Below, piece by piece: positions 8,083 to 16,147 of a stretch of 64,000 nt of DNA. Below the pieces are notes generated by a model. It made no database searches. It saw only the letters and a list, made by a program, of their open reading frames with translations, and had not been told where the DNA came from. The DNA comes from Bog-473 sp035552095 (GTDB lineage: Bacteria; Actinomycetota; Acidimicrobiia; Acidimicrobiales; RAAP-2), in contig DASZMA010000015.1 in NCBI GenBank assembly GCA_035552095.1, forward strand, positions 5,407 to 69,406. The letters run 5' to 3'. The position numbers were made by a program, and so were the translations under genes. Within the stretch, counting starts at the first letter, position 1. Every line of letters begins with the position of its first letter.

Positions 8083-8430
8083 TCACCGTCGTTTCTTCTT
8101 GGCTTCCTCGTGCGCCGCTTCGGCCAGGCGCTTGATGGCGGCCAGCCGACGGTCCCACTGCGCCGCCCGGTCGGCCATGGCCCGGGTGGCCTGGTCGAGC
8201 CGGCCGGCTTCCACCCGGTAGAGGACCTCTCGGCCAACTTTGCGCCGGCTGACCAACCCGGCCTGTTCGAGCACGACCAGATGTTTGGAGACCATCTGGC
8301 GGGAGAAGGGCACCCGCCCGGCCAACCAGCTGGCGCTGACTTCGCCGTGGCTGACCAGCAGGTCGAGCACCCGGAGACGGGACGGGTCGCCGATGGCCGA
8401 CCACAGCTCGTCGTCCGCCTGTTCCGTCAT
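8083..8430 (-). CDS. ArsR/SmtB-type repressor without metal site
   Basis: This 115-residue winged-helix protein (recognition helix SRQMVSKHLVVLEQAGL) has no cysteines, so it cannot sense metals in the ArsR way. It follows the SRPBCC gene by 2 bases in the same operon, a common pairing in which the repressor controls its own cluster. The Lys/Arg-rich tail ends KKKRR. It is the best candidate to bind the three GTTGCA-type palindromes upstream of this operon and of the divergent exporter. Confidence 0.88.
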   Translation of the reverse strand: MTEQADDELWSAIGDPSRLRVLDLLVSHGEVSASWLAGRVPFSRQMVSKHLVVLEQAGLVSRRKVGREVLYRVEAGRLDQATRAMADRAAQWDRRLAAIKRLAEAAHEEAKKKRR

Positions 8431-8432
8431 CC

Positions 8433-8873
8433 CTATCGGCTCACCGCGAGCACCTTGGTGAGGCGGTCCAGGAACACGCCCCAGCCTTCCCGGTGCTCAT
8501 CGGCGTAGCGCTGCTTCTCTTCGTCGGGCCAGTCGCGCCCTTCGTGACCGCTCTCAGCGACCACCAGACGGGTCCGCTCGTCGCCCTCAGACGAGAGTGT
8601 GAACTCGACCAGCATGGAGTTGCCGACCACTGGCTCCTCCTCGCGGGGATGGTTCCAACGGAATGAGAAGCGCGTCGGTGGGTCAACCGTCTCCACCACG
8701 ACGGGGCCACCCTGGTCCCCGAAGCCCATGTAGCCGTGCGCGCCCGGCTCGACAACCAGATCCACCTGGTCGGCGAACCACTGGCTCATCTGGTCGGGCT
8801 CGGTGACCGTGCGCCAGACCACGTCGATCGGAGCCTCAATCACAATGTCCCGCTCTATCACTAGGCCTGCCAT
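8433..8873 (-). CDS. SRPBCC (AHSA1/START-like) domain protein
   Basis: The 146 residues form one helix-grip domain (IERDIVIEAPIDVVWRTVTEP at the start, C-terminal helix GWGVFLDRL). Such proteins hold hydrophobic ligands, and some act as stress chaperones or enzymes. Coupling to an ArsR-type repressor and a drug exporter suggests that it binds, or alters, the compound that the cluster responds to. That is an inference from neighbourhood. Confidence 0.85.
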   Translation of the reverse strand: MAGLVIERDIVIEAPIDVVWRTVTEPDQMSQWFADQVDLVVEPGAHGYMGFGDQGGPVVVETVDPPTRFSFRWNHPREEEPVVGNSMLVEFTLSSEGDERTRLVVAESGHEGRDWPDEEKQRYADEHREGWGVFLDRLTKVLAVSR

Positions 8874-8915
8874 CAGTTTCGCTTCCTTCCCTTAGGTGCT
8901 GCTCCACTTACGAAC

Positions 8916-8996
8916 TGCAACCCATAGTAGCACGTCAATTCCCCATGTGCAACTTTTTGTTGCACATTCCTGGCGTACATGCTACCTTTGGTTGCA
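8916..8996. promoter_or_regulatory. Array of three evenly spaced palindromic operators
   Basis: The middle site (8945-8967) is a perfect palindrome with 9-base arms ATGTGCAAC / GTTGCACAT around TTTTT. Imperfect copies lie on both sides: TGCAACCCATAGTAGCA (8916-8932) and TGCTACCTTTGGTTGCA (8980-8996). Centres fall at about 8924, 8956 and 8988, exactly 32 bases apart, close to three helical turns. They fill the gap between the SRPBCC-ArsR operon and the exporter gene. Confidence 0.75.
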
Positions 8997-9018
8997 CATT
9001 CAAAAGGAGGAGTTGGAA

Positions 9019-10548
9019 ATGGAGAACGTGCAGTGCCAGGAAGGGGCCAGTGGCCCCGCCACCGCGTCCGGGTCGAGCCCGCGTCCGCTCTCGCCGGACC
9101 GGCGCTGGCGGGCCTTCGCCCTGCTCGTGGTGGCCTACTTCATCACCATCGTGGACTTCACGATCGTCAACGTCGCCCTACCGACCATCGGCCGGCGACT
9201 CCACTTTCCCGAAGCCGACCTGCAGTGGTTGGTCACCGCCTATGGGCTGACCTTCGCCGGCTTCCTGCTGCTGGGCGGCCGGGCGGCCGATCTGCTCGGC
9301 CGGCGCCGCCTGCTCATGGTTGGTCTGGTCGTCTTCACCGGCGCGTCGCTCGGTGGCGGCCTGGCCAGCTCGGACACGTTCCTGATCGTGATGCGGGGGA
9401 TCCAGGGGTTCGGGGCGGCGCTGGTCCTGCCGGCGGCGCTGTCGATCGTGATGAACATGTTCTCCGAGGGAGCCGAGCGCAACCAGGCGCTCGGCATCTG
9501 GGGCGGGGTCGGCGCGCTGGGCGGGACAGTCGGCCTGTTGGCCGGCGGCATCCTCACCACCTACGTCGGTTGGCAGTACATCTTCTTCTTCAACGTCCCC
9601 GTCGGCCTCGCCGCGCTGGTACTGGCTCCCAGGGTGGTGCCCGAGAGCCGGGCCGGCCTGACCCGGCGGCGCTACGACCCCTTCGGCGCCGGATCCATCA
9701 CCGCCGCCCTGCTGGTCTTCGTCTACGCCATTTCGGAGGCACCCCAGGTCGGTTGGGCCAGCACCCAGACGGTGGCCATGCTCGTGGCCGGGGCGGCGTT
9801 GGTCGTGCTGTTCTTCGTCGTTGAGACGAAGGTCGAGGCGCCGCTCCTGCCAGTGCCACTGTTGCGACTGCGCAGCGTGGCCGGCTCGAACGCGGTCGGC
9901 TTCCTGCTCGGGACGAGCTTCTTCACTTTCGTCTTCTTGGGTACCCTCTATATGCAACAGGTGCTCGGCTTCTCCGCCCTGGCGACCGGAGCGGCCTGGA
10001 TGACCGCGTCGGTCACCTCCTTGGCCTGCGCCGGTCTCTCCCAGAAGATCGTGACCCGAACCTCGCCCAAGGTGGTCATGGCCTTCGGCATGACCCTCAT
10101 CGGAGCCGGGATGTTGTGGGCGGCCCAGGCCCCGCCCCACGGGAGCTTCTGGCCCGACCTGGCCGGGCCGTTCTTCGTCGCCGGCATCGGCACCGCGTTC
10201 GCCTTCATTCCGATCTCCATCGGCGCGCTCACCGGCGTGACCGAACGTGACGCCGGCGTCGCTTCCGGGCTGCTCAACACCGCGCAGAACCTGGGCGGTG
10301 TCATCGGCGTGGCCGTCGCCTCGTCCATCGCCGCCTCGCGCCTGCACGGCCTGGTACACCACGGTCATGCCACCGCGGTCGCGCTCACCAGTGGTCTCCA
10401 TCTGGCCCTGTGGGTGTGCGGACTGACCGGTCTGCTCGCCGTTCCCGCGGCCATGCTGCTCATCGGCCGCACGGAGCGTCCCGACCGAATTTCGATCCCG
10501 GCGGCGCCCGACGTCGCACTGGCCGTGGCCTCGGAGGCGACACCATGA
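9019..10548 (+). CDS. DHA2-type MFS drug exporter (EmrB/QacA family)
   Basis: The 509-residue protein has 14 predicted membrane helices. Family signatures include the proton-antiport Asp in helix 1 (FITIVDFTIVNVALPTI) and motif A in GGRAADLLGRRR. It would export hydrophobic drugs or cations using the proton gradient. The ATG before ENVQCQ is preceded by AGGAGG with 8-base spacing; in-frame upstream codons would run through the operator array and were rejected. The stop overlaps the next SRPBCC gene (ATGA). Likely control by the divergent ArsR-type repressor makes this a compound-responsive efflux unit. Confidence 0.93.
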   Translation: MENVQCQEGASGPATASGSSPRPLSPDRRWRAFALLVVAYFITIVDFTIVNVALPTIGRRLHFPEADLQWLVTAYGLTFAGFLLLGGRAADLLGRRRLLMVGLVVFTGASLGGGLASSDTFLIVMRGIQGFGAALVLPAALSIVMNMFSEGAERNQALGIWGGVGALGGTVGLLAGGILTTYVGWQYIFFFNVPVGLAALVLAPRVVPESRAGLTRRRYDPFGAGSITAALLVFVYAISEAPQVGWASTQTVAMLVAGAALVVLFFVVETKVEAPLLPVPLLRLRSVAGSNAVGFLLGTSFFTFVFLGTLYMQQVLGFSALATGAAWMTASVTSLACAGLSQKIVTRTSPKVVMAFGMTLIGAGMLWAAQAPPHGSFWPDLAGPFFVAGIGTAFAFIPISIGALTGVTERDAGVASGLLNTAQNLGGVIGVAVASSIAASRLHGLVHHGHATAVALTSGLHLALWVCGLTGLLAVPAAMLLIGRTERPDRISIPAAPDVALAVASEATP

Positions 10549-11081
10549 CAACACCGATTGAGGCGATGACGAGCTTCACCTACACCATCTACATCCACGC
10601 CACGCCCGAGCGGGTCTGGCGGGGCCTCACCGACCCGGCGCAGACGAAGCGCTACTGGCGCCACCAGAGAGCGGGCGAGAAGACCTTCCGTACGGACTGG
10701 CGGAAGGGCTCGACCTACGACCTGGCGCACGACGAGGTGGGGCTCGTCGTGTCCGACGCCGACCAGGTGATCCTCGAGTCCGACCCCTGCCGCCGGTTGG
10801 CCTACACCTGGCACACGTTCACGCCGGAGTGGGCCGCCCAGGTCGGCCTGGACCAAAGCACTGCTGACGCCTGGCGGACCGAGCCCCGCTCCAGGGTCGC
10901 CTTCGACCTGGAGGACACCGGTGCCGGTGTGGTCAAGCTCACGGTCGTCCACGACGGCTTCGAACCCTGGAGTGACGTGCGCCAGGGCATCTCGGAGGGC
11001 TGGCCGGCCGTCCTCTCCGGCTTGAAGACCCTGCTCGAGACCGGGACGCCCTGGCCCCGGTCTGAGGTGACGCGGAGGTGA
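10545..11081 (+). CDS. SRPBCC (AHSA1/START-like) domain protein
   Basis: The 178-residue protein carries one helix-grip domain (FTYTIYIHATPERVWRGLTD ... WPAVLSGLKTLLET). It begins in the exporter's stop (ATGA overlap), so the two proteins are made together. This is the second SRPBCC gene flanking the same operator region; the pair may recognise related ligands. Substrate or ligand is not identifiable. Confidence 0.85.
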   Translation: MTTPIEAMTSFTYTIYIHATPERVWRGLTDPAQTKRYWRHQRAGEKTFRTDWRKGSTYDLAHDEVGLVVSDADQVILESDPCRRLAYTWHTFTPEWAAQVGLDQSTADAWRTEPRSRVAFDLEDTGAGVVKLTVVHDGFEPWSDVRQGISEGWPAVLSGLKTLLETGTPWPRSEVTRR

Positions 11082-11148
11082 CGCGGCACGCCCAGCTGCC
11101 CCCGCCAGGCCCAGAAGTGGCGTTGGCCCGATGTGGCAGGCTTGGCCC

Positions 11149-12828
11149 ATGCACCGCTTTCGTCGCCAGGACTCATTGCGCCGCCTGGCCGATGAGCAGT
11201 TCGACGTCCTGGTCATCGGTGGCGGCATCACCGGCGCCGGTGTCGCGCTCGACGCGGCCAGCCGGGGCCTGAAGACCGCCCTGGTCGAGAAGGAGGACTT
11301 CGCCTCGGGCACCTCCTCCAAGTCCTCCAAGATGGTCCACGGCGGGCTGCGCTACCTGCAGCAGCGGGAGTTCCGCCTGGTCTACGAGAACCTGGCCGAG
11401 CGCCAACGTCTGCTCAACAACGCCCCCCACCTGGTGTCACCGCTCCCCTTCCTGATCCCGCTCTTCGGGCGCGACGGCGTGGTCTCCAAGACGGTGGCCC
11501 GGTCCTACTCCCTTGCCTTGTGGCTCTACGACATCACGGGTGGGCTGCGCATCGGGGCCCGCCACAAGCGGGTCACCAAGGACCGGGCCCTTTCCCACTT
11601 ACCGACCTTGAACACCGAGCACCTGGTCGCCGGGTTCCTCTACTTCGACGCCCGGGCCGACGACGCCCGCCTCACCCTCACGCTGGCCCGCACCGCCGCC
11701 CTCCAGCACGGCGCCGTGGTGGCCAACTACACCTCGGTGGTCCGCCTGACCAGCGATGAGAACGGGAAGACCACCGGCGCCGTGGTGCGCCCCGATCCGG
11801 CCGACGAAGCGAGCGAGTTCGCCGTCCAGGCCCGGGTGGTGGTCAACGCCACCGGCGTATGGGCCGACGAGGTGCGGGCCATGGACGAGGGGTCCCATCC
11901 CCGGTCCATCCGGCCGGCCAAGGGCGTGCATGTGAGCGTGCCCTCGCGGCGGCTGCCCTGCGACATCGCCGCCGTGATCCCGGTTCCCAAGGACCGTCGC
12001 TCCATCTTCGTCGTCTCGTGGCCCGAGACCGACCTGGTCTACCTGGGCACCACCGACACCGACTACCAGGGCCCGTTGGAGGATCCCGCCTGCACCCCCG
12101 AGGATGTCGACTACCTGCTGGAGGCGGCCAACAACGTCACCACATCGAAGTTGACCCGGGCCGATGTGACGGGCGTGTGGGCCGGACTCCGACCGCTCCT
12201 GGCACCCCCGGACCAGGGGGGGCACGTCTCCGAGCGCACGGCCGACCTCTCCCGCCGGCACACGGTGCGCACCTCGGACCACGGCGTGGTGACGGTGACC
12301 GGCGGCAAGCTCACCACGTACCGCAAGATGGCCGAGGACACCGTCGACGCCGTGCTCCATCAACTCGGCGAGTCGCCCAAGCAACGCAAGTGCGTGACCA
12401 AGTCGCTGCGCCTCATCGGGGCCACTAGCGCCACCAAGGCCACGAAAGCCAGCTGGGACCCGGGCAGCCAGCCCCAACCCCACGCCCACCTGCCCGGCCG
12501 CTACGGCAGCGAAGCCGCCGCCGTGCTGGCCCTGGCCGAGGACCGGCCCGAACTGCTGCAGCCGGTGATCGAAGACCTGCCCTACACCGGGGCCGAGCTG
12601 GTCTACGCCGCCCGCGAGGAGATGGCCCAGACGCTCGATGACGTGTTGGCCCGGCGCACCCGGGCCATGATTCAGCGGGCCCAGCCCACCATGGCCGCCG
12701 CGCTGGCCGCGGCCACCCTGATCGCGCCGGACCTGGGCTGGAGCGAGCAGGAGGCGGCCGACCAGGCCATCCACTTCATTGAGACGTGCCAGAAGGAGCT
12801 GCTCACGGCCGGCCTCGACCTGCCATGA
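11149..12828 (+). CDS. glpD: Aerobic glycerol-3-phosphate dehydrogenase
   Basis: The 559-residue flavoenzyme oxidises glycerol-3-phosphate to dihydroxyacetone phosphate and passes electrons to the quinone pool at the membrane. The FAD Rossmann motif is VLVIGGGITGAGVALDAASR near residue 20, followed by the family segment SSKSSKMVHGGLRYLQ. The later TGGKLTTYRKMAEDTVD segment and C-terminal helical domain are complete. The ATG before HRFRRQD was chosen, six codons inside a longer frame. It opens an operon with an AGPS-like oxidase and an FGGY kinase, starting 67 bases after the SRPBCC gene. Confidence 0.93.
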   Translation: MHRFRRQDSLRRLADEQFDVLVIGGGITGAGVALDAASRGLKTALVEKEDFASGTSSKSSKMVHGGLRYLQQREFRLVYENLAERQRLLNNAPHLVSPLPFLIPLFGRDGVVSKTVARSYSLALWLYDITGGLRIGARHKRVTKDRALSHLPTLNTEHLVAGFLYFDARADDARLTLTLARTAALQHGAVVANYTSVVRLTSDENGKTTGAVVRPDPADEASEFAVQARVVVNATGVWADEVRAMDEGSHPRSIRPAKGVHVSVPSRRLPCDIAAVIPVPKDRRSIFVVSWPETDLVYLGTTDTDYQGPLEDPACTPEDVDYLLEAANNVTTSKLTRADVTGVWAGLRPLLAPPDQGGHVSERTADLSRRHTVRTSDHGVVTVTGGKLTTYRKMAEDTVDAVLHQLGESPKQRKCVTKSLRLIGATSATKATKASWDPGSQPQPHAHLPGRYGSEAAAVLALAEDRPELLQPVIEDLPYTGAELVYAAREEMAQTLDDVLARRTRAMIQRAQPTMAAALAAATLIAPDLGWSEQEAADQAIHFIETCQKELLTAGLDLP

Positions 12829-14336
12829 CCGCGCCAACGCCGGTCACCCCCATTGACGCCGCGCCAGAGGCCGTGACCGATCGTCTCGCCGCCTTGCCGG
12901 CGACGCTGCCGCCCGAGCTGATCGAACAGCTGGTCGCCACCGGCGCCGCCGTCCTGGCCGACGACGCCACCCGGGCCGAAGCCGGCCGGGACTGGTGGCC
13001 GCTGGCCATCGGCTGGGCCGCCGAGGGTGCCGTGCCCCAGCGCCCCGCCGTCGTCGTGCGGCCCACCACCACGGCCCAGGTGGCCGCCGTGCTCTCCACC
13101 TGCCATGCCGCCGTGGTCCCGGTCACCCCGATGGCCGGGCGCAGCGGCGTCTGCGGGGGCTCCATCCCGGTCTTCGGCGGGGTGGCCCTCGACCTGACCG
13201 GACTGGACGGGCTGGTGGGCGTGGACGAGACCTCGCTGACGGCCGACGTGCGTGCCGGCATGTTCGGGCCCGACCTCGAAGACGCGCTCGGCGCGGTGGG
13301 CCGCGGCTACACCCTGGGCCACTGGCCGCAATCCATGGATCTCTCGACCGTCGGCGGGTGGTTGGCCTGCCGCGGGGCCGGCCAGTACTCGACCCGCTAC
13401 GGGAAGATCGAGGACATGGTGCTCGGGCTCGAAGTGGTCCTGGCCGACGGCCGCATTGTGCACACCGAGGGCCACGGCCCCCGGGCCGCCACCGGGCCCA
13501 ACCTGACCCAGCTCTTCGTCGGCAGCGAAGGCACCCTGGGCGTGATCACGCAAGCCCGCTTCCGCATCCACCCCCTCCCTCCCGCTCAGGAGCGGCGCGC
13601 CTACGGGTTCACCACCTTCGCCGCCGGCCTGGAGGCCTGCCGCAAGATCCTGCGCCGGGGCGCCACCCCGGCCGTGCTCCGCCTGTACGACCAGGCCGAG
13701 TCGGCCCGCAACTTCGACGCGCCCGCCACCAACGTCCTCATCGTGCTCGACGAGACCGATCCGGCCCTGCTGGCCGCCACCATCGCCGTGGTGGACGACG
13801 AGTGCGCCGCGGCGGCCGGCGCGCAGCCGATGGACGTGGCCCTGGTCGAGCGGTGGCTGGGCCACCGCAACGACGTGTCCGCCCTGGCTCCCCTGTGGCG
13901 GGCCGGCATCGTGGTGGACACCGCCGAGATCTCCGGACCGTGGGCGGCACTGCCCGGACTCTTCGACGAAGTGGTGGGTGCGCTCAAGGCCATCGACGGG
14001 ACCATGGCCGCGTCGGCCCACCAGTCCCACGCCTACACCGACGGCGCCTGCCTCTACTTCACCTTCGCCGGCCGCGGGCCCGAGGGTGACGACGAGTGGC
14101 GGGAGCGCTACTACCGCCAGGCCTGGGACACGGTCACCGAGGCCACCATGGCCCACGGCGCTGCCATCAGCCACCACCACGGCATCGGGCTCAACCGGTC
14201 GCGCTTCCTGCCCCGGGCCCTGGGTACCGGGTTCGACGTCCTGGTCGGGCTGAAGGCCACCTTCGATCCGGCCGGGATCCTCAATCCGGGCAAGCTCGGG
14301 CTCCCTTCGCCTTTCGGCACCTCACCCTGGTCATGA
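12825..14336 (+). CDS. FAD-binding oxidase, alkyldihydroxyacetonephosphate-synthase-like
   Basis: The 503-residue flavoprotein has a PCMH-type FAD domain (about 70-250, with PVTPMAGRSGVCGG and SEGTLGVIT) and a C-terminal FAD-oxidase domain. Near residue 450 the motif ISHHHGIG matches the catalytic histidine cluster of alkyl-DHAP synthase (AGPS), the enzyme that swaps acyl for alkyl on DHAP to start ether lipids. It overlaps glpD by ATGA and the kinase by ATGA, tying it to DHAP and glycerol metabolism. Bacterial AGPS-like proteins are often of unproven function, so alkyl-DHAP synthesis is plausible but not shown; a 2-hydroxyacid oxidase is the alternative. Confidence 0.85.
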   Translation: MTAPTPVTPIDAAPEAVTDRLAALPATLPPELIEQLVATGAAVLADDATRAEAGRDWWPLAIGWAAEGAVPQRPAVVVRPTTTAQVAAVLSTCHAAVVPVTPMAGRSGVCGGSIPVFGGVALDLTGLDGLVGVDETSLTADVRAGMFGPDLEDALGAVGRGYTLGHWPQSMDLSTVGGWLACRGAGQYSTRYGKIEDMVLGLEVVLADGRIVHTEGHGPRAATGPNLTQLFVGSEGTLGVITQARFRIHPLPPAQERRAYGFTTFAAGLEACRKILRRGATPAVLRLYDQAESARNFDAPATNVLIVLDETDPALLAATIAVVDDECAAAAGAQPMDVALVERWLGHRNDVSALAPLWRAGIVVDTAEISGPWAALPGLFDEVVGALKAIDGTMAASAHQSHAYTDGACLYFTFAGRGPEGDDEWRERYYRQAWDTVTEATMAHGAAISHHHGIGLNRSRFLPRALGTGFDVLVGLKATFDPAGILNPGKLGLPSPFGTSPWS

Positions 14337-15838
14337 GCGGCCCGGGGGGCAGCGTCCTGGTGGTCGACGTCGGCACCTCGGGGGTGCGGGCCGCCGTGGT
14401 AAGGCCCGACGCCACCGTGGCCCACGCCCACTACGCCCCGGTCCTGCCCGACTCGCCGGCCCCGGGGCTGGTGGAGTTCGACGCCGCCCTGATGGCCGAC
14501 GCCGTGCTCGGAGTGGCCCAGGCCGCCCTGAAGGACTCCGGGCCGGTGGCCGCGGTGGGCATCGCCGATCAGCGGGCCTCGACCATTGTGTGGGATCGGA
14601 CCACCGGCCAACCGCTGGCGCCCGGCATCGGATGGCAGGACCTGCGCACCGTCGGCACCTGCCTCGTCCTGCAGGCCGAGGGCATCCGGTTGGCGCCCAA
14701 CGCGTCGGCCACCAAGTTGATGGCCATCCTCGATGCGGTCGACCCCGACCGGGTCCGGGCCGAGGCCGGTGAGCTCTGCTTCGGCACCGTGGACTCCTGG
14801 GTGGCCTGGATCCTCTCGGGTGGCGCCCAGGCGGGCCGCGACGCCCTCCACGTGACCGACGCCACCAACGCCGCCGTTACCGGGCTGGTGGACCCGGCCA
14901 CCATCACCTGGGACGAGCCGCTGCTCGAGCGGCTGCGCATCCCGAACGCCCTGCTGCCCCGCATCGTCGACTCCTCGGGCGCCATCGGCCCCAGCCACGC
15001 CCTGGCCGGCGCCCCGGTCATCTGCGGTATCGCCGGGGATCAGCAGGCCTCCCTGGTCGGGCAAGGGTGCACCCGGCCGGGATTGGCCAAGGCCACCTTC
15101 GGCACCGGCGGGATGCTGGACCAGTGCACCGGGGTGGGTCGACCGCCCCAGCACGCCGGGCGGGGCGACGGCGGCACCTTCCCCATCGTGGCCTACCGGG
15201 TGGGCGGGGTGGCCACCTGGGGCGTCGAGGCGGTGATGCTCTCGGCCGGGAGCTGTGTCGAGTGGCTCCGCGACGATCTGGGCCTGCTGGCCAGCGCCGA
15301 AGAGTCCGCCGCCGTGGCGGCGGAGTGCGAGACCACCGGGGATGTGTGGTTCGTCCCCGCCCTCCTCGGCCTCGGCACGCCGGTGTGGGACTTCGGGGCG
15401 CGCGGCACCCTTGTCGGGCTGACCCGGGGATCGGGACGACCCGAACTGGTGCGGGCCGTGCTCGAGGGCATCGCGCACCGGGGGGCCGATCTGGTGGAGG
15501 CGGCTGAGACCGACAGCGGCTACGGCATTGCCGCACTGCGCATTGACGGCGGGATGTCCGACAACGAGGTCTTCGTCACCGCCCTGGCCGACGCCATCGG
15601 GCGCCCCGTTGAGGTCTCCCCCGTCCTTGAGGCGACCACCTTGGGCGCGGGCCTGTTGGCCGGGCTGGCCATCGGCACCTACACCTCTACCGACGAGATC
15701 GCGGCGACCTTCTCGCCCCGGCGCACCGTCGAGCCCCGCACCGATGACGCCACCCGGACCCAGCGCCGGGAGCGCTGGCTGGCCGCCCGGGGCAAAGCTG
15801 AAGCCACCATCCCCGAGCTCTCGGGCATCTCCTTCTGA
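14333..15838 (+). CDS. FGGY-family carbohydrate kinase, probably glycerol kinase
   Basis: The 501-residue kinase has the two FGGY domains. The N-terminal phosphate loop is VVDVGTSGVR, the substrate region includes GIADQRASTIVWD and GWQDLRT, the catalytic Asp is likely in GIAGDQQASL, and the C-terminal nucleotide loop reads IDGGMSDNEVF. Following glpD and the AGPS-like gene with ATGA overlap, it most likely makes glycerol-3-phosphate from glycerol, feeding GlpD. Some FGGY enzymes phosphorylate other polyols, so the substrate is an inference from context. Confidence 0.87.
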   Translation: MSGPGGSVLVVDVGTSGVRAAVVRPDATVAHAHYAPVLPDSPAPGLVEFDAALMADAVLGVAQAALKDSGPVAAVGIADQRASTIVWDRTTGQPLAPGIGWQDLRTVGTCLVLQAEGIRLAPNASATKLMAILDAVDPDRVRAEAGELCFGTVDSWVAWILSGGAQAGRDALHVTDATNAAVTGLVDPATITWDEPLLERLRIPNALLPRIVDSSGAIGPSHALAGAPVICGIAGDQQASLVGQGCTRPGLAKATFGTGGMLDQCTGVGRPPQHAGRGDGGTFPIVAYRVGGVATWGVEAVMLSAGSCVEWLRDDLGLLASAEESAAVAAECETTGDVWFVPALLGLGTPVWDFGARGTLVGLTRGSGRPELVRAVLEGIAHRGADLVEAAETDSGYGIAALRIDGGMSDNEVFVTALADAIGRPVEVSPVLEATTLGAGLLAGLAIGTYTSTDEIAATFSPRRTVEPRTDDATRTQRRERWLAARGKAEATIPELSGISF

Positions 15839-15855
15839 CCCCGGCCGGGCCCCCG

Positions 15856-16134
15856 ATGCGGGTGAGCGTGCGGGTGCACCCGGGATCGCCCCGGCCCCAG
15901 GTGGGCGGTCGCTACGGGACGGCGGACCCTCCGGTACTGGTGGTTCGGGTCACCGCTCCCGCCACCGAGGGCCGGGCCAACCGCGCCGTGGCCGACGCCG
16001 TCGCGGGCGCGTTCGGCGTCAAGCGGAAGGACGTCACGGTGCTGTCCGGCGCCCGCAGCCGCAACAAGGTTCTCGACGTCGCGGGCGCCTCCCCCGCTGT
16101 GCTGGCCCGCCTGCTGGCCGGGGGCGCGGCGTAA
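15856..16134 (+). CDS. DUF167 (YggU/UPF0235) family protein
   Basis: The 92-residue protein covers the whole small alpha/beta domain: VSVRVHPGSPRPQVG at the start, VTAPATEGRANRAVADAVA in the middle and VTVLSGARSRNKVLDV near the end. The family is widespread and its function is unknown. It follows the kinase by 17 bases and probably shares its transcript. Confidence 0.85.
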   Translation: MRVSVRVHPGSPRPQVGGRYGTADPPVLVVRVTAPATEGRANRAVADAVAGAFGVKRKDVTVLSGARSRNKVLDVAGASPAVLARLLAGGAA

Positions 16135-16147
16135 CCGGAAGGTCGGG

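Noticed and set aside
12672..14180. 502-residue minus-strand frame over the AGPS-like gene
   Set aside because: Antisense shadow. The plus-strand protein has FAD and HHH motifs and ATGA overlaps with both neighbours.
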